Below, in pieces: positions 6,355 to 8,346 of a stretch of DNA of 8,346 bases. The position numbers and the translations under genes were made by a program. Every line of letters starts with the position of its first letter. Within the stretch, counting starts at the first letter, position 1. The DNA comes from Rhodospirillales bacterium. Its GTDB lineage: Bacteria > Pseudomonadota > Alphaproteobacteria > Micavibrionales > UBA2020. The stretch covers positions 1 through 8,346 of the forward strand of contig JAHFPI010000079.1 of assembly GCA_023266795.1 (NCBI GenBank). Reading direction: 5' to 3'. Below the pieces are notes generated by a model. It was not told where the DNA came from. It ran no database searches and saw only the letters and a list, made by a program, of their open reading frames with translations.

Positions 6355-6930
6355 TTATGGTTGCGGCGGGGTGTATTTGAAAAGCGGCGGCGTCTTGTCA
6401 TTTTTCGCGTAGAGCGGGTCTTTCAGGAATTTTTCCAGCACTTTTTCGTAGAGCGCGATCTTTTCGGCGGTGGTGCCGGTGTTCTGGCAGTGCCTGACAT
6501 AAGTGCCGAGGCCTTCGTGCTTGACGAGGAAATATTCCTGCACGATGGCGGCCTGCTGCTCCATCCCGTAATCGACAAGATCCTTGCCGGCTTCAAGTTG
6601 GAACGCATAGGCTGCGTTGTAATTGAATTTGTGTTTCAGGGTAAGCTCAATGCCGGTGCCGAGGACATTAAAGATTTTATTCTGGTATTGCCAGACGTGG
6701 GTCATTTCGTGGATGAACAGGCTGCGTCCTTGACTATCCGTCCGGGAATAATCATCGCTGTAGCATCCATTCATGTACATCTGGCCATTAGGCGTCATGG
6801 CCACATTTCTCTGGTGGAAGGGTGCAAAGGGGCGATCATGGATTTTTACCGTCGTATAATCGATAGAATTTCCGAAGACCTCTTGGGCAAGCTTGACTTC
6901 ACCGGCGGTGAGAGGGCGTTTGACGGGCAT
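6355..6930 (-). CDS. HExxH putative metallopeptidase-like protein, vgr-related type (copy B)
   Basis: The 191-aa product starts at ATG 6928-6930 (minus strand) behind a strong AAAGGAG. It is the upstream and more canonical member of the tandem pair. RPLTAGEVKLAQEVFGNSIDY (5-25) is followed by RNVAMTPNGQMYM (41-53), then HEMTHVWQYQ with H74, E75 and H78. E124 in YGMEQQAAIV is a candidate third zinc ligand. The second half is helical and charged (ALYEKVLEKFLKDPLYAKN) and the protein ends YTPPQP. It lacks a signal peptide and any membrane helix. Similar proteins are linked by name to Vgr/type VI or toxin-associated loci, but nothing of that kind is visible here. Proteolytic activity is inferred from the motif alone. 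Its gene is divergent from SURF1. Confidence 0.82.
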   Translation of the reverse strand: MPVKRPLTAGEVKLAQEVFGNSIDYTTVKIHDRPFAPFHQRNVAMTPNGQMYMNGCYSDDYSRTDSQGRSLFIHEMTHVWQYQNKIFNVLGTGIELTLKHKFNYNAAYAFQLEAGKDLVDYGMEQQAAIVQEYFLVKHEGLGTYVRHCQNTGTTAEKIALYEKVLEKFLKDPLYAKNDKTPPLFKYTPPQP

Positions 6931-7026
6931 GGCGGCTCCTTTGATTAATAAGGGAAATTAGCAAATTCTGTAAATGCGGGCAAATGAAATCTATGCCTTT
7001 TTGGATAAAGATTTTATGATTGAAAC
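6931..7026. promoter_or_regulatory. Divergent intergenic region between the HExxH pair and SURF1
   Basis: These 96 bases separate the minus-strand gene start (6930) from the SURF1 start (7027), and they are AT-rich compared with the flanking genes. They must hold the promoter for the minus-strand pair, and probably one for SURF1-thrC, because the operon upstream ends in a terminator. On the minus strand a TTTACA can be matched with TATTAA at an 18-base spacing, but that would start transcription within the ribosome binding site, so I do not trust it. On the plus strand TATGAT (7015-7020) is a -10-like hexamer. Confidence 0.4.
7015..7020 (+). promoter_or_regulatory. Possible -10 hexamer directly before SURF1
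   Basis: TATGAT matches TATAAT at five of six positions and ends six bases before the SURF1 ATG. If used, transcription would begin at or next to the start codon, giving a leaderless mRNA. This fits the absence of a Shine-Dalgarno. No good -35 sequence sits 16-18 bases upstream, so the call is weak. Confidence 0.25.
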
Positions 7027-7716
7027 ATGCAGAAGAAGTTCCAGCCCCCGTTGTCGGCTATGTTGTTGTCACTGTTGATGTTTACGGTGCTGATCGGGCT
7101 GGGAACGTGGCAGGTGCAGCGGCTGGAATGGAAAACCGCCCTGCTGGCGCAGATTGCCACCCGGATGCAGCAGACGCCCATGCCGATGCAGGAAACCATC
7201 TACAACCCGTCTGCATGGGAATACCGCCGCGTGACGCTGACGGGGCATTTTCTTTACGATCATGAATTTCTGGTCAAGCCGCGCACGCTGGATGGGGTGA
7301 ACGGTTATCACATGCTGGTGCCGTTTCAGCGGCTGTCCGGCGGGATCGTGATGGTCAATCGCGGCTGGATTTCTGACGAGCTGATGCCGAAAGCTGTCCG
7401 CCCGCAGGGCACGATCCAGATCGAGGGAATCATCCAGCAGGCGCATCCCGGTTATTTCACGCCGCCGAACAACCCGCAGAAAAACGACTGGTACTGGCCG
7501 GATGTCAACGCGATGGCCGCCGCCGCGCAGTTGGCGACTCCCGTGCCCGTTATCGTCGTCATCGCGGCGCGGGAGCAGGGCGTCTATCCGGCGGGCGGCA
7601 AGGTGGACTCCAACATCCGCAACGACCATCTGCAATATGCGGTTTTCTGGTACCTGATGGCGCTGATCTCGCAGGTCATCTTTTTTATCCGTTACCGGCA
7701 ACCCCCAGCGGCGTGA
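7027..7716 (+). CDS. SURF1 family cytochrome oxidase assembly protein
   Basis: SURF1 (Shy1 in yeast) promotes insertion of heme a into subunit I. The 229-aa protein has the family layout: an N-terminal membrane helix (about 11-27), a large periplasmic domain and a C-terminal helix (about 205-222). Signatures are LGTWQVQRLEWK (25-36), EYRRVTLTGHF (65-75), VNRGW (110-114), NDWYWPDV (153-160) and NDHLQYAVFWY (199-209). ATG 7027 is fixed by an in-frame TGA at 7021-7023. No Shine-Dalgarno is visible. The gene normally lies close to the DUF983/coxC end of this cluster. Here the HExxH pair separates them, so it needs its own promoter. The stop is nine bases before the thrC GTG, so the two are probably co-transcribed. 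Confidence 0.94.
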   Translation: MQKKFQPPLSAMLLSLLMFTVLIGLGTWQVQRLEWKTALLAQIATRMQQTPMPMQETIYNPSAWEYRRVTLTGHFLYDHEFLVKPRTLDGVNGYHMLVPFQRLSGGIVMVNRGWISDELMPKAVRPQGTIQIEGIIQQAHPGYFTPPNNPQKNDWYWPDVNAMAAAAQLATPVPVIVVIAAREQGVYPAGGKVDSNIRNDHLQYAVFWYLMALISQVIFFIRYRQPPAA

Positions 7717-7725
7717 GGACAGAGC

Positions 7726-8346
7726 GTGGTCGGTTACATCAGCACACGGGGAAAGGCGCCGCGATTGGGTTTTGCGGAGACGACGCTGGCGGGGCTGGCA
7801 GAGGACGGCGGGCTGTATGTGCCGGAAGCCTGCCCGAAAATACCATCGGGAGAGATGGGGAATATGGCGCACCAGCACTATCTGGAAGTGGCGTGGCGCG
7901 TCATCCTGCCGTTTGTCGGCGAGGATATTCCGTCTGCCGATCTCATTAAGCTGCTCAAGAGCGCCTATAAAAATTTTACCCATCCCGAGATCGCGCCGCT
8001 GCACAAGCTGGAGGAGAATTTTTATCTGCTGGAGCTGTTTCACGGGCCGACGCTGGCGTTCAAGGACGTGGCGCTGCAGTTTCTGGGGCAGGTGTTCGAT
8101 TATATCCTGACGCGCAAAAAACAGCGGGTGACGATTGTCGGCGCGACTTCCGGCGATACCGGCTCGGCGGCGATTGAGGCTTTCAAGGGGCGGGAGAACG
8201 CGGATATTTTTATCCTGCACCCGCACAACCGCGTGTCGGAAGTGCAGCGCCGCCAGATGACGACGGTGACGGCGGCAAATGTTTTTAATATTGCGGTCGA
8301 GGGCAGTTTTGACGATTGTCAGGATTTGGTCAAGGCGATGTTCAAC
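7726..8346 (+). CDS. thrC: Threonine synthase, N-terminal part (runs off the window)
   Basis: ThrC converts O-phosphohomoserine to threonine with pyridoxal phosphate, the last step of threonine synthesis. The window holds the first 207 codons with no stop; full-length enzymes of this type have about 460 residues. The N-terminus MVGYISTRGKAP and EDGGLYVPE (26-34) match the long-form ThrC of proteobacteria. HGPTLAFKDVALQFL (106-120) contains the PLP lysine K113. GATSGDTGSAAIEAF (139-153) forms the phosphate-binding loop, and HPHNRVSEVQRRQMTTV (165-181) follows. The start is GTG 7726 with GAGGA (7715-7719), which overlaps the SURF1 stop, six bases upstream. Coupling to SURF1 looks positional rather than functional; thrC next to oxidase assembly genes is a common alphaproteobacterial order. 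Confidence 0.93.
   Translation, partial: MVGYISTRGKAPRLGFAETTLAGLAEDGGLYVPEACPKIPSGEMGNMAHQHYLEVAWRVILPFVGEDIPSADLIKLLKSAYKNFTHPEIAPLHKLEENFYLLELFHGPTLAFKDVALQFLGQVFDYILTRKKQRVTIVGATSGDTGSAAIEAFKGRENADIFILHPHNRVSEVQRRQMTTVTAANVFNIAVEGSFDDCQDLVKAMFN

Noticed and set aside
6333..6401. Longer start for copy A giving a 23-residue Arg-rich N-terminal extension
   Set aside because: It overlaps the end of copy B and lacks a ribosome binding site. The start at 6332 has AGGAGA, and its N-terminus aligns with that of copy B.
6361..6948. 195-codon plus-strand frame opposite copy B, and a similar one opposite copy A (6024-6380)
   Set aside because: They resemble each other only because the minus-strand genes are paralogues. 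The minus-strand frames carry the HExxH motif, family signatures and strong ribosome binding sites.
7069..8226. 385-codon open frame on the minus strand across SURF1 and thrC
   Set aside because: It is antisense to two clearly recognised genes. The translation is rich in Arg, His, Gln and Asp without any domain, as expected for the opposite strand of GC-rich coding DNA.

Overview
The window holds an alphaproteobacterial aa3-type cytochrome c oxidase operon followed by two accessory genes, SURF1 and the start of threonine synthase. Three things point to Alphaproteobacteria. The gene order is coxB-coxA-ctaB-small membrane protein-cox11-coxC-DUF983 ... SURF1-thrC. A short CoxF-like protein sits between heme O synthase and Cox11. 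The protein sequences are close in style to the mitochondrial subunits. Coding DNA is moderately GC-rich, while the first 500 bases are visibly more AT-rich. I cannot name the order or genus.

Layout. Bases 1-518 carry no clear conserved gene. They hold a small open frame (77-199) that stays open beyond its TAA until 325, a 7-bp inverted repeat (357-373), an AT-rich tract and a plausible sigma70-type promoter (438-466). Bases 519-5793 form one tightly packed plus-strand operon: coxB/ctaC, coxA/ctaD, ctaB, a 39-aa CoxF-like protein, ctaG/cox11, coxC/ctaE and a DUF983 zinc-ribbon membrane protein that starts on TTG. Neighbouring genes overlap by 1-4 bases or are 1-5 bases apart, so translational coupling is likely. 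A terminator hairpin with a T-tract ends the operon at 5785-5816.

Bases 5790-6930 hold two tandem, paralogous minus-strand genes encoding HExxH proteins of the type often labelled 'vgr-related' in Alphaproteobacteria. They face the oxidase operon tail to tail, and the first shares a CTAG with DUF983 that supplies both stop codons. A short divergent intergenic region (6931-7026) leads to SURF1 (7027-7716). This is followed closely by thrC (7726 to the window end, incomplete).

How the genes work together. CoxB (CuA), CoxA (heme a, heme a3-CuB) and CoxC form the core oxidase. CtaB makes heme O, the precursor of heme A; the heme A synthase gene is not in the window. Cox11 delivers copper to CuB, and SURF1 helps insert heme a. 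The CoxF-like protein and DUF983 are probable assembly accessories. The HExxH pair has no known part in oxidase biogenesis and looks like an insertion between DUF983 and SURF1. I saw no tRNA, rRNA, CRISPR array or insertion sequence.
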